This document shows positions 55,901 through 63,871 of a stretch of 64,000 nucleotides of DNA, one piece after another. This stretch comes from Chloroflexota bacterium. Its GTDB lineage: Bacteria > Chloroflexota > Anaerolineae > Anaerolineales > VGOW01. The DNA lies in assembly GCA_016197225.1 (NCBI GenBank), contig JACPWC010000001.1:1-64000 (forward strand), in the 5' to 3' direction. Both the position numbers and the translations under genes were made by a program. The notes beneath the pieces are model-generated. The model ran no database searches. It was not told the DNA's origin and saw only the letters and a list, made by a program, of their open reading frames with translations. Every line of letters starts with the position of its first letter. The stretch's first letter is position 1.

Positions 55901-58088
55901 CGAAATACTCTCGCTGGGCTTCTTCGTCTTCTTCCTGCTCATCCGGCTGGGCAACCCCGACTTGTGGCATCCGTCTTATGGCGGCGAGAAGCCAATGGAC
56001 TTTTCGTACTTCAACGCCGTTCTCAAGAGCACTTCGTTCCCGCCTTACGATCCCTGGTTTGCCGGCGGTTACTTGAACTACTACTATTACGGTTTTGTCA
56101 TCGTCGCCACCGTCACCAAGATGCTGGGCATCGTGCCGTCGTTTGCCTACAACCTCATTCTGCCTATGTTGTTCTCGCTCGTCGGTATCGGCGCGTTTGG
56201 CGTGGCTTACAACTTAGTGGCGAGCAGCCGGAAACCAAAAGCTGAAGAATCAATCAATAACCAATACCCAATTACCAAAACCGCCAACCCCTACTTCGCC
56301 GGCCTCGCCGCCGCTTTGCTCTTTGTGGCGCTAGGCAACCTGGGCCAGAAGGACGTGATTATGAAGGCCCTGACGCGAGCCGGGGCGGACGTTCAAACGG
56401 CCTCGCCGCTCTTTGCCGATCTTCAGCGGGCGGCAGTGGGCGCGTGGCGCATTTACGTAGAACGCCAGCCGACGCCGATCGGCACGGGCGAGTGGTATTG
56501 GAACGCCACTCGCGTCACCCCCGAAGTGACGATTGCCGAGTTTCCATTCTTTACCTTCCTTTACGCCGACCTGCACGCACACATGATTGTGCTTTCCATG
56601 TCAGTCGTCACCCTCGGCTGGATCGTGTCGTTGGTGAACAACGCCCGGAGCGGGAAGCGGCCTGGTTGGTTAGAGACGGTTGCTCTGTGGGCAATCGGCG
56701 GGCTGGCCTTTGGCGTCATCCAGCCCTCAAACTTGTCGGACTATCAAACTTACTGGCTGCTGGGGGGTGTAGCAATTTTCTATGCCGAGTATCTCAAGCA
56801 CGGCAAGTTTAGCATCCGGTTCTTGATTGACGTGAGTTGGCGGTGCATACTTTTGATCGGCCTGGCCAGTGTGCTCTTCCGGCCTTACACGGCCTGGCGC
56901 GGCGAAGGCTACGGCGCAATCGAACTCTGGAAGGGCGACCGCACACCGCTCGACTCTTACATCATCATTCACGGCTTGTTCCTGTTCATCGCCCTCGGCT
57001 TCCTGCTGGTCGAGACGCGGCGCTGGATGCAAAAGACGACGCTCGACGAAGTGAGAGACTTGATCAACCCGGCCCTGTTCACGCTGGCCGTGTTTGTAGT
57101 ATTTGTGATCGGGTTATGGCTTGCCGGTTACAAGGTTGCCGTCATTGCCCTGCCGCTCGTCGCCTGGACGGGCTTGTTGATGATCCGGCCCGACGCCGAA
57201 CCGGAACGGCGGGTGACGCTGGCGCTGTTTGGCCTCGGCCTGCTGTTGACGATGGTGGTGGAAGTCGTCGTGGCCAAGGGCGACATTGGCCGGATGAACA
57301 CCCAGTTCAAGTTTTACCTTCAGGTGTGGACGTTCCTGAGCGTGGCCTCCGGCCCGGCTCTGGCCTGGGTCTGGGCGCAGATGCCGGAGTGGGTATCGCT
57401 CAACCGCCGGGTCTGGCAGATAGCGCTGGCCGTGCTGGTTGTGGTGGCCGCGTCTTACACGGCGACTGCGGCTTCGGCCAAAATACGCGATCGTTTCCCT
57501 CAACGCACGGCGGTCTTGGACTCAACCGAACCGGGCGTTGATTGCAAAGCCATCCCTGGAATGCCGTTGCTGTACACCCAGAGTTCAGATGTGAAAGATC
57601 AACCTCACAGTTTGGATGGCATGGATTATATGCAGTGGAGCGCGCATTGCGATCAGGGCTACTACATCCCGCTCAAGTACGATTACGACGCCATCCGCTG
57701 GATGCAGGACAATGTTCAAGGCTCGCCGGTGATTGTGGAAGTGAACACGCCGGAGTATCGCTGGGGATCGCGGTATACGATCAACACCGGCCTCCCCGGC
57801 GTTGTCGGCTGGAACTGGCACCAGCGGCAGCAGCGCGGCGTCGTCGTCTCTGATACTCTGGTCACCAAGCGCGTGGAAGACATCGGCCTGTTTTATTCGA
57901 CGCTGGACGAAACCGAAGCGCAAGCTTTTCTAAAGAAATACAATGTAAGCTACATTGTGGTCGGCGGCTACGAATTGGCCTACTACCCGCCCGAATCGTT
58001 CGTCAAGTTCGAGCGCATGGTGGATGCCGGCCTGTTGAAGGCCGCCTACCAGAATGACGGCGTGGTGATTTACGAGGTGGTGAAGTAG
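52947..58088 (+). CDS. Giant GT39-like / DUF2298 (Chlor_Arch_YYY) fusion membrane protein
   Basis: A 1713-residue membrane protein. The N-terminal half (to about 850) is GT39-like: HPDEYGLTGTL puts the DE motif in the first loop, several helices follow, then a large soluble beta-rich part. From about residue 900 comes a DUF2298/Chlor_Arch_YYY domain: MDFSYFNAVLKS, DPWFAGGYLNYYYYGF (about 1040), EFPFFTFLYADLHAHM and RMNTQFKFYLQVW, then a soluble end (YIVVGGYELAYYPPESFVKF). The function is unknown; a lipid-linked sugar transferase is likely. Repeats at 54361-54437 and 56249-56280 are translated in frame. ATG 52947 is preferred to TTG 52941. Confidence 0.85.
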   Translation: MSESTAADEIEMPGSELQPPMTGGVIDSTLALTEAREVERAAPRTASLDWRGLAVDLLLVLLVAAGLYFRFSWTNWNQGTDLHPDEYGLTGTLTQLHIPKSLGEYFNTRISPMSPYQKYDIDGLPIPPDPEYPVPDNRMRWGQWPLTIIRFAAEVTGNTDYTKLRLMGRQLSALADSLSLLIIFLIGSRLYNRRVGLLAAALSALAVMQIQQSHFMTADNIAGTFTALTMYFAVRAAQAVPVTGERATGKGSRYRDWLWYVLFGVSFGMALASRINLLPLFGEILAAAFIAYTDRWLKAQKEGRDPTNLLIEAGWRIALAAVFAFIAFRVTQPMSFRAETGDTTLFTIKPNPEWSESMAVAQAESSGIGGGPPGEQWTNRPALIFPFINMVIWGMGLPLGLAAWAGLAWAAWRSLNTSAWRLHLLPLTWAGGYFLFMGTRWVKSVRYFLPIYPFMALFAAWAVYELWAMAKRDKDEGPLRETKDERKPSSIVYRLSSAALFAVVTLGTLTWAWGFTSIYRTDNSRIQASRWIYQNVPAAFNLTLDTADGVYVEPISAPFPAQIAGDQPLLAVLEPRVSGTVNSVTVGHARDLAGASTAILHVVLSANPEGTQPLAQTDVIIETEDPGLPGGTFIAPLGPVQLEKGTRYYLLASGGPENFLEVTGSAIANESWDEGLPLRIEGRDGFGGLYRGLTMEMRWGDDENKRQMIINNLTEVDYLILPSQRAIWSASRLPNAYLMTMEYYRALFDGRLGFDLVAQFQSPITIGPLQISDVAGSVAWGRQPDLPISKAEPWNDNIFSAEEAFSVYDHAPVWVFKKRADFTIEKASAVLYAVDLTRVVNQGPREATAAPTLLMLPRDRVTEQQAGGTWSQMFNRNSPLNAIEPLGVVAWWLTVVLLGWLAFPITFVAFSGLHDRGFAFTRNVSLLLISWTAWLLASVQLLPFTQLTLWLVALALVPVSAFIVWRRGSEIKAWLAENRRYVLIVEILSLGFFVFFLLIRLGNPDLWHPSYGGEKPMDFSYFNAVLKSTSFPPYDPWFAGGYLNYYYYGFVIVATVTKMLGIVPSFAYNLILPMLFSLVGIGAFGVAYNLVASSRKPKAEESINNQYPITKTANPYFAGLAAALLFVALGNLGQKDVIMKALTRAGADVQTASPLFADLQRAAVGAWRIYVERQPTPIGTGEWYWNATRVTPEVTIAEFPFFTFLYADLHAHMIVLSMSVVTLGWIVSLVNNARSGKRPGWLETVALWAIGGLAFGVIQPSNLSDYQTYWLLGGVAIFYAEYLKHGKFSIRFLIDVSWRCILLIGLASVLFRPYTAWRGEGYGAIELWKGDRTPLDSYIIIHGLFLFIALGFLLVETRRWMQKTTLDEVRDLINPALFTLAVFVVFVIGLWLAGYKVAVIALPLVAWTGLLMIRPDAEPERRVTLALFGLGLLLTMVVEVVVAKGDIGRMNTQFKFYLQVWTFLSVASGPALAWVWAQMPEWVSLNRRVWQIALAVLVVVAASYTATAASAKIRDRFPQRTAVLDSTEPGVDCKAIPGMPLLYTQSSDVKDQPHSLDGMDYMQWSAHCDQGYYIPLKYDYDAIRWMQDNVQGSPVIVEVNTPEYRWGSRYTINTGLPGVVGWNWHQRQQRGVVVSDTLVTKRVEDIGLFYSTLDETEAQAFLKKYNVSYIVVGGYELAYYPPESFVKFERMVDAGLLKAAYQNDGVVIYEVVK
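54361..54437. repeat. GACGAAGGAC palindromic repeat inside the fusion gene, in frame
   Basis: The arms GACGAAGGACGAACGC-like and CTTCGTCTATCGTC-like are translated as a charged loop (KDEGPLRETKDERKPSS) between two membrane helices. Confidence 0.75.
56249..56280. repeat. AATCAATAACCAATACC repeat inside the fusion gene, in frame
   Basis: AT-rich near-tandem units are translated as SINNQYPITK in the loop that follows the GAFGVAYNLV helix. A similar AATAACCAATAACC stretch lies at 27048-27068 next to the SIMPL stop. Confidence 0.7.
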
Positions 58089-58089
58089 G

Positions 58090-58114
58090 GCGATTTGCCC
58101 GCTTCGCGTCGCTC
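58090..58114. repeat. 25-bp dispersed repeat, copy 2
   Basis: Identical to 41969-41993, again directly after a TAG stop, here that of the giant fusion gene. Confidence 0.85.
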
Positions 58115-58138
58115 TACAGCGGATTTTAGGCTCTGGCC

Positions 58139-58738
58139 GTGTATAACTCTGAAGAACGTGTGACCGACTTGCTTCGCGCCGCCCTGGGGGGCGACGACTC
58201 GGCGGTGGAGGCCCTCTTCCGGCAGTTCAGCCCGGCGGTGTTCCGGCTGGCGGCCAGCTTGCTCAACGACGCCGACGATGCCGAGGAAGTGACTCAGGAT
58301 ACGTTTGTGTACGCGCTGAAGAATCTGGGCCACTACGACCCGGCCCGCTCGGCGCTTCAGACCTGGCTCTTCACCATTGCCGTTAGCCGGTGCCGCAACA
58401 AGCGGCGGCGCAAGTGGCTGGAGACCGTGCCACTGGCGTGGTTTGCCCGCCACGAATCGCGGCGCGGCTCAATCCGTTCGCTGGAAGACTGGCTGGCGGC
58501 GCGAGGCGTTCAGCGCGAACTGTGGGCGGCGGTGCAAGCCCTCTCACCCAAACTGCGCGAAGCCGTCCTACTGCGCTTCGTCGGCGACCTGCCTTACGCC
58601 GAAATTGGCGAGGCCGTTGGTTGCGGCGCAAAAGCCGCTGAGTCTCGGGTGCGAACCGGCATTGTGGCGCTCAGGAAACAGTTGGCGGCTCCGGGCGCCC
58701 CGCAAGAGGAGTGGCTGGAGGCGCTGGACGCGACTTGA
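58139..58738 (+). CDS. ECF-type RNA polymerase sigma factor
   Basis: A 199-residue group 4 sigma factor. Region 2 is SPAVFRLAASLLNDADDAEEVTQDTFVYALKNL, with the basic stretch SRCRNKRRRKW after it; region 4 is VQALSPKLREAVLLRFVGDLPYAEIGEAVGCGAKAAESRV. Region 3 is absent, as expected. GTG 58139 is the probable start. It is followed by an anti-sigma gene and sits inside the glycan block, so it may switch on these or other envelope genes. No consensus ECF promoter is obvious upstream. Confidence 0.93.
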   Translation: MYNSEERVTDLLRAALGGDDSAVEALFRQFSPAVFRLAASLLNDADDAEEVTQDTFVYALKNLGHYDPARSALQTWLFTIAVSRCRNKRRRKWLETVPLAWFARHESRRGSIRSLEDWLAARGVQRELWAAVQALSPKLREAVLLRFVGDLPYAEIGEAVGCGAKAAESRVRTGIVALRKQLAAPGAPQEEWLEALDAT

Positions 58739-58751
58739 TGGCGTTGTTCTG

Positions 58752-58820
58752 AGCGGGTGCGAGTAGGAGCGCTTTGCAAGCGCGATGTTTTTAGAGAGGC
58801 CGGACGACTGTCCGGCCTTT
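58752..58820. repeat. Repeat and hairpin between the sigma and anti-sigma genes
   Basis: GAGCGCTTTGCAAGCGC (part of a palindrome) is followed by the stem AGGCCGGAC/GTCCGGCCT with TTT after it. It could weaken transcription into the anti-sigma gene. Confidence 0.5.
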
Positions 58821-58830
58821 GCCTGAAAAA

Positions 58831-59307
58831 ATGGAACACGTTTCTGAAGAACTACTACTGGTTTACATTGAAAATCGGCTCGGACCTGAGGCGCGGGCGC
58901 GAGTCAACTCGCATTTGCGCGAGTGCGAAGTCTGCCGGGCCGAGGCCGCCGAAGCCCGGCAAACGCACGCGGCTCTGAAGATTGCCGCCCAGGCCTTGTC
59001 GCGTTTGCCATTGCCACCTCTGGCCTGGGCAGGCGTGCGCGACCGGCTTGGCCGCCCCGGCATTTTGCCCGCCGTCCGACGGTCGTGGCAAGTGGCGGCC
59101 AGCACAGCGGTGGTGGTGATGGCCCTGGTTTCCAACCTCACGCTCAACGCCGCGCGGGCGGCGACGCCCAGCGTCCCGGCCATTCAGACTCCTGCCGCCC
59201 ATAGCATCGTTTTGGACACGGCAACGGTTGAAGCGACTCGTGACTTGCCGCTCACCGACTCTACGTTTACGCCGACGCTGACCCCCGGGCCGGGAGCAAC
59301 GAATTAA
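58831..59307 (+). CDS. Zinc-finger anti-sigma factor
   Basis: A 158-residue membrane-bound anti-sigma factor. The N-terminal cytoplasmic part has the ZAS motif HLRECEVC (His-x3-Cys-x2-Cys, about residues 28-35). A membrane helix follows at about 87-110 (VAASTAVVVMALVSNLTL), then a Thr/Ala/Pro-rich outer tail. It should hold the upstream sigma factor inactive until an envelope signal releases it. ATG 58831 is used rather than TTG 58819. No strong Shine-Dalgarno is present. Confidence 0.88.
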   Translation: MEHVSEELLLVYIENRLGPEARARVNSHLRECEVCRAEAAEARQTHAALKIAAQALSRLPLPPLAWAGVRDRLGRPGILPAVRRSWQVAASTAVVVMALVSNLTLNAARAATPSVPAIQTPAAHSIVLDTATVEATRDLPLTDSTFTPTLTPGPGATN

Positions 59308-59310
59308 CTT

Positions 59311-61896
59311 ATGCCTGATTTGCTTGCGTTTTTTCTGTGGTGGTTGATCGTCACCATTTTTGGTTTCGTCGCCTGGCCCATCCTTTTCTGGTTCTTCCGT
59401 TTCCTCCCCGATCGCGGTTATAGCCTTTCAAAGACCGGCGGCCTGCTGGCGGTGGGTTACGTGGGCTGGTTGCTGGGCAACTTTGGCTTTGTGCTGGTCA
59501 ACCCCGGCGGCGTGGTCGCCGCCCTGCTCATCGTCGGCGTCCTTTCTGCATTTGCCTTGCGAAGCGGCAACTCTGCCGAGATGGGAAAGTGGCTGAGGCA
59601 AAATTGGCAGGTGGTACTGATCACCGAGATCATCTTTCTGGCCGCCTTTGCTTTCTGGGCTTACGCCCGCGCCCTCAACCCCACCATCACCGCCACCGAA
59701 AAGCCGATGGAGTTTGCCTTTCTCAACTCGGTGCTTCGCACCGGAACCCAGCCGCCGGGCGATCCCTGGCTTTCGGGCTATGCCATCAGCTACTACTACT
59801 TTGGCTACATCATCATGGCCATGCTCATCTCGCTCTCCGGCGTTCTGCCGAGCGCGGGATTCAATTTGGGCATTGCCTTACTGTTTGCGCTCACGGCTCT
59901 AGGCGCATTTGGGGTGGTGTTGAATTTGATAGCAGGAGTCAGGAGTCAGGACTCAGGAGTCAGAGTTGGCAGGGCCATCATGCCCGCTCTGCTCGGCCCG
60001 CTGTTCATGTTGATCGGCAACCTCAACGGCTTCCTTGAAGTGATGCACAAGATGGGACTGTTTGGCGAGAGTTTCTGGGCGTGGCTGGACATCAAGTGGA
60101 CGAACGTGGCCCCGACTCTGCCCAGTGCCGGCTGGATGCCCGACCGTTTTCTGTGGTGGTGGCAGGCCTCGCGGGTGGTTCACGACATCAACCCTTTCAC
60201 TGGCGCAGAGATTGAAGTGATTGACGAGTTCCCCTTCTTTTCATTCTTGCTGGGCGACATGCACCCGCACGTGCTTGGCCTGCCGTTTGTTTTTCTGGCG
60301 ATTGCCTTTGCCCTGAACTTGTTTTTGATGGTGCAGACCAACGCCGACAAACCGCGTGCAACTGCTGAGACAAATGAACCAAATCAACAGATGACCTCAT
60401 TGGCTTGGCCGGAGTCGTTAGTGGTTACGGGAATTTCGAGAGCTTTCTCGTTCTTGAAATCCGATGATTGGCAACAATGGCTGCCGCCACTGGCCTGGCC
60501 TGATTTGCTGATTGGCGCAATTCTGCTCGGCGGCCTCTCGTTCCTGAACACCTGGGACTTCCCGATTTATATTTTCGTCGTCGTCGCCAGCTACACGGTG
60601 GCGCGCGGTTTGCGCGACAGTTGGGCAACGGATGTCTGGCGCGACGGCATTTCGCTCGGCGCTGGACTGGCGGTGTGCGGCGTGTTGTTATATTTGCCGT
60701 TCTACATCGGCTTCCGTTCGCAGTTGGGCGGCATTTTGCCGAACGTGATCTTTGCCACTCGCCTTCAGCAGTTCGCGGTCATGTTCGGCCCGTCGCTGTT
60801 TGTGGTGCTGGCCCTCATGGGCTGGCTTGTCGCTCGCCGCTGGCGAACAATGGAATGGCGGGGCGGGGCGATGATTGCTTTCTCTATTTTAGCCAGCCTC
60901 ATGATCGTCTGCGCGCTTTTGGCATTCTTCATCATCACCAGCGACCGGCCCGACGCGCAACAGGCTATTGACAGCATGATCGGGACGGCCAATTTGCAGG
61001 ATGTGTTGCCTCAGGTGTTGCGCCTGCGGTTGGAGCGGGCCGCCATGCCGCTCCTGCTCACGTTGCTATTGGCGGTTGCGGCGGCCTGGGTTTTCGCCCC
61101 GCGACAGAAAACGGATGACGAGCCGAGCCGGCCCAACCTTGATCTGACTCCCTTCGCCGTCATTTTGATCGCCACCGGGGCGCTTCTCACCCTCGGCCCG
61201 GAATTCGTCTACCTGCGCGATTTCTTCGGCTGGCGCATGAACACCGTCTTCAAGTTTTATTATCAGGCCTGGGTGATCTGGTCAATCGCCGCCGCGTTTG
61301 GAACGTATTTGCTTTTGCAGGCTCTGAAGCCGGTTGGCAAGACTCTGTTCGGGGCCGGGGTTGCCGCCGTGTTGGCCCTGGGCCTGATCTACCCCGTGCT
61401 GTCCACAACGACCATCACCGAAAACTGGATGGGCACAACGCGCGATCTCGAAGGCAACCCGTACGCCACGCTCGACGGCATGGCCTACATGGCAACCTCG
61501 CGAACGTCGGATTACGAAGCCATCAAGTTTTTGAATGCGACGGTGGCCGGGCGGCCCGTGATCGCCGAAGCAGTGGGCGGCAGTTACACGGAATATGCGC
61601 GGGTGGCGGCCCACACCGGTCTGCCGACGGTGATCGGCTGGCCGTTCCACGAACTGCAATGGCGCGGCAACACCGAAGCCTCCGGCGGGCGCGAGGACAA
61701 GATCAAGCTTCTTTATCAAGCGCCAACGTGGACAGAGGCGCAGGTAATTTTGGACGAGTTCAACATACGCTACGTTTACGTTGGCCCGATGGAAGCGGCG
61801 CAGTACGGCGCTGATGGCCTGGGCAAGTTTGCCCGGTTCATGCGCGTGATCTATCAGGCCGACGGCGTGACGATTTACGAACGGAAGGATAAATGA
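59311..61896 (+). CDS. DUF2298 (Chlor_Arch_YYY) membrane protein
   Basis: An 861-residue polytopic protein, the single-copy form of this family. It has MEFAFLNSVLRT, DPWLSGYAISYYYFGY (YYY at about 161), EFPFFSFLLGDMHPHVLG and RMNTVFKFYYQAW, all matching the C-terminal half of the giant fusion encoded upstream, and a soluble C-terminal domain (AHTGLPTVIGWPFHELQW, VYVGPMEAAQY). The function is unknown; the His/Asp/Glu motifs are candidates for a catalytic site outside the membrane. It starts three bases after the anti-sigma stop. A repeat at 59931-59967 is translated in frame. Confidence 0.88.
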   Translation: MPDLLAFFLWWLIVTIFGFVAWPILFWFFRFLPDRGYSLSKTGGLLAVGYVGWLLGNFGFVLVNPGGVVAALLIVGVLSAFALRSGNSAEMGKWLRQNWQVVLITEIIFLAAFAFWAYARALNPTITATEKPMEFAFLNSVLRTGTQPPGDPWLSGYAISYYYFGYIIMAMLISLSGVLPSAGFNLGIALLFALTALGAFGVVLNLIAGVRSQDSGVRVGRAIMPALLGPLFMLIGNLNGFLEVMHKMGLFGESFWAWLDIKWTNVAPTLPSAGWMPDRFLWWWQASRVVHDINPFTGAEIEVIDEFPFFSFLLGDMHPHVLGLPFVFLAIAFALNLFLMVQTNADKPRATAETNEPNQQMTSLAWPESLVVTGISRAFSFLKSDDWQQWLPPLAWPDLLIGAILLGGLSFLNTWDFPIYIFVVVASYTVARGLRDSWATDVWRDGISLGAGLAVCGVLLYLPFYIGFRSQLGGILPNVIFATRLQQFAVMFGPSLFVVLALMGWLVARRWRTMEWRGGAMIAFSILASLMIVCALLAFFIITSDRPDAQQAIDSMIGTANLQDVLPQVLRLRLERAAMPLLLTLLLAVAAAWVFAPRQKTDDEPSRPNLDLTPFAVILIATGALLTLGPEFVYLRDFFGWRMNTVFKFYYQAWVIWSIAAAFGTYLLLQALKPVGKTLFGAGVAAVLALGLIYPVLSTTTITENWMGTTRDLEGNPYATLDGMAYMATSRTSDYEAIKFLNATVAGRPVIAEAVGGSYTEYARVAAHTGLPTVIGWPFHELQWRGNTEASGGREDKIKLLYQAPTWTEAQVILDEFNIRYVYVGPMEAAQYGADGLGKFARFMRVIYQADGVTIYERKDK
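59931..59967. repeat. AGGAGTCAGGAGTC repeat inside the DUF2298 gene, in frame
   Basis: Four near-identical AGTCAGG units, one inverted, are translated as GVRSQDSGVR in the loop after the GAFGVVLNLI helix. Confidence 0.75.
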
Positions 61897-63791
61897 CGGC
61901 AATCGGTCGAGAGGCGCGAGACGCTCCCGCGTCAAGCACGCAAGCTGAAATTTTTAATTTGGAATCGGCGCTCACGGTTGAGACCGGGCTGTACGTTTTG
62001 ATTGGCCTGGCCGCCGTGTTTTTGCGGCTGCATGCGTTGGGTGAGTCGCCGCTTTCGCAGGCCGAAGCGCGCGAGGCGCTGGCCGCCTGGCGCTATGTGG
62101 TTGCCGCCGGTGAGCCTCTTCAGCCGGTGAGCGCGGCCTGGTTCACCCTTACCTCGTTTGCCTTTTCGCTATTTGGCGCGAACGAGTTCTGGGCGCGGCT
62201 CTGGCCGGCTCTGGCTGGCACGGCGCTGATCTTTACGCCGCTCACTTTCCGGCGCGAACTGGGCCGGGGCGGGGCGCTGGTTGCCAGCGGGTTGTTGGCG
62301 ATCTCATCCGTCCTCATTGCTTCGTCGCGGGTTGCCGACGGCACAACGTTGGCCGCGCTTGGCCTGTGGTTGGTCGTGGCCGGCTGGCGAATGTTTGCGG
62401 GGAACGAAAACGACGCCGAGGCGCGCGGTTTGCTTCTGGCCGGCCTGGGCCTGGGGCTTGGGCTGGCCAGCGGCCCGCGATTCTTATCCGGCCTGGCAGC
62501 GGGTGTTTTAGCGGCGTTGCTGGTGGCGCTGGTGCGGCCAACCTTTGTTCAGGAAACGCAAAAAGGTTTGACGCTATTGAAAGGCAACTGGTCTCGTTTG
62601 CTGATCCCGGCTGGGCTGACCTTCTTTCTGCTGTCGTCGGCAGTGATGATTAATCGGCCCGGTCTGAGCGCGGCGGGCGAGGCCCTCCCGGCCTGGATTA
62701 GAGGCTGGGCGCCGTCACTCGATGGGCGGCCAATCGGCCTTGTGCCACAAATTCTTGTCGTCTACGAACCCTTGCTGGTCATGCTCGGAATCGGCGGCTT
62801 GTATGTGGCCTTTCTTTCCGGCCTCTGGCACAACTTTGCCTCACGCTTCGTTCAAATTGAAACCGAACCCAACGCCTGCGATTTACCCTGGCGTGAGCCG
62901 GCCAAAGTTTTAGCGGCGGTTGCAGTGGGCGCAATTCTGTTTGGGCAGATATACAGCGGGCGTGAGGCGAGCGATGCCTTGTGGGTTGTTTTCCCGTTGG
63001 CTCTGCTGGGCGGCAGAGCACTGGCCGATTTATTCTCTGAAACCGAAGCCGCCGAAGGCGAATGGCAGACAGTAGCCGCGCAGACCGCCGTGCTGTTTGT
63101 GATGTTGACTTTTGCCTACTTCAATTTGGGCGCGTACGCCCGCTCCATCACGTTTGCTGTCAGTAGCAGTCCTTACCTGCCGCTGGCTCTGGCAGGCGGC
63201 GTGCTGGCTCTGGCGGTGGTCGTCACGGTGTTGTTCGCCCTCGGTTGGAGCAAGCGGGCGGCGGTGCGCGGCGGGGTGATTGCCCTGGGCGCGATCATGC
63301 TGGTGGGCACGATCGGCGCCGGCTGGCGGCTGACCCAGCGAAGCGACAACCCGCGTGAGCTTTGGAACCCGACGCCGACGACCGGCAATATTCACCTGCT
63401 GACGAAGACCATTGAGGACATCTCGGATCGGACCGTGGGGAGCGACGGCGACCTGGAAGTGGTGGTGTTGAACGACCCGACCTGGGACGACCGGAATGGT
63501 TTGCTGGCCTGGGAATTGCGAAACTTCTCGAAACTGAAATTTGTGGACGGGCTGTCGCCCGAAGAACTTGGCCCGGTGGTGATCACCGGCGAAACCGTTT
63601 TTGACGAGACGCTCAACGGCACTTATGTCGGGCAACGCTTTGCCCTCTTTGGCCGTTCGATCCCGCGCCTGTTTTCGCTCGACGGTTTCATCAACTGGTG
63701 GCTGTACCGGAGCGGCGGCGACGTGGAATACTCGCGCAAGGTGTTGTGGGTGCGGCAGGATGTGCAAACCCTGAGCGAAAAGAATCAATGA
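61893..63791 (+). CDS. GT39-like polytopic membrane protein
   Basis: A 632-residue protein with about 12 membrane helices and a soluble C-terminal end of about 140 residues. The first helix is followed by RLHALGESPLSQAEAREALAAW, the place where GT39 and Agl23-like proteins carry an acidic DE/DES motif. Here the acids are in QAEARE, so catalysis is less certain. The C-terminal part reads TKTIEDISDRTVGSDGDLEVVVLNDPTWDDR. ATG 61893 overlaps the DUF2298 stop (ATGA), so the two are coupled and probably act together. Confidence 0.8.
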   Translation: MTAIGREARDAPASSTQAEIFNLESALTVETGLYVLIGLAAVFLRLHALGESPLSQAEAREALAAWRYVVAAGEPLQPVSAAWFTLTSFAFSLFGANEFWARLWPALAGTALIFTPLTFRRELGRGGALVASGLLAISSVLIASSRVADGTTLAALGLWLVVAGWRMFAGNENDAEARGLLLAGLGLGLGLASGPRFLSGLAAGVLAALLVALVRPTFVQETQKGLTLLKGNWSRLLIPAGLTFFLLSSAVMINRPGLSAAGEALPAWIRGWAPSLDGRPIGLVPQILVVYEPLLVMLGIGGLYVAFLSGLWHNFASRFVQIETEPNACDLPWREPAKVLAAVAVGAILFGQIYSGREASDALWVVFPLALLGGRALADLFSETEAAEGEWQTVAAQTAVLFVMLTFAYFNLGAYARSITFAVSSSPYLPLALAGGVLALAVVVTVLFALGWSKRAAVRGGVIALGAIMLVGTIGAGWRLTQRSDNPRELWNPTPTTGNIHLLTKTIEDISDRTVGSDGDLEVVVLNDPTWDDRNGLLAWELRNFSKLKFVDGLSPEELGPVVITGETVFDETLNGTYVGQRFALFGRSIPRLFSLDGFINWWLYRSGGDVEYSRKVLWVRQDVQTLSEKNQ

Positions 63792-63792
63792 T

Positions 63793-63852
63793 GTAACCAC
63801 AGATGACACTGATTGCACGGAATGAATCTGTGAAATCTGTGTAACCTGTGGT
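63793..63852. repeat. ACCACAGATGACACTGATT-type palindromic repeat
   Basis: The arms TAACCACAGATGACACTGATT and AATCTGTGAAATCTGTG...ACCTGTGGTT enclose a short centre. It starts right after the stop of the gene before. Confidence 0.8.
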
Positions 63853-63871
63853 TGCTGTTGGAGCAAGAGCC

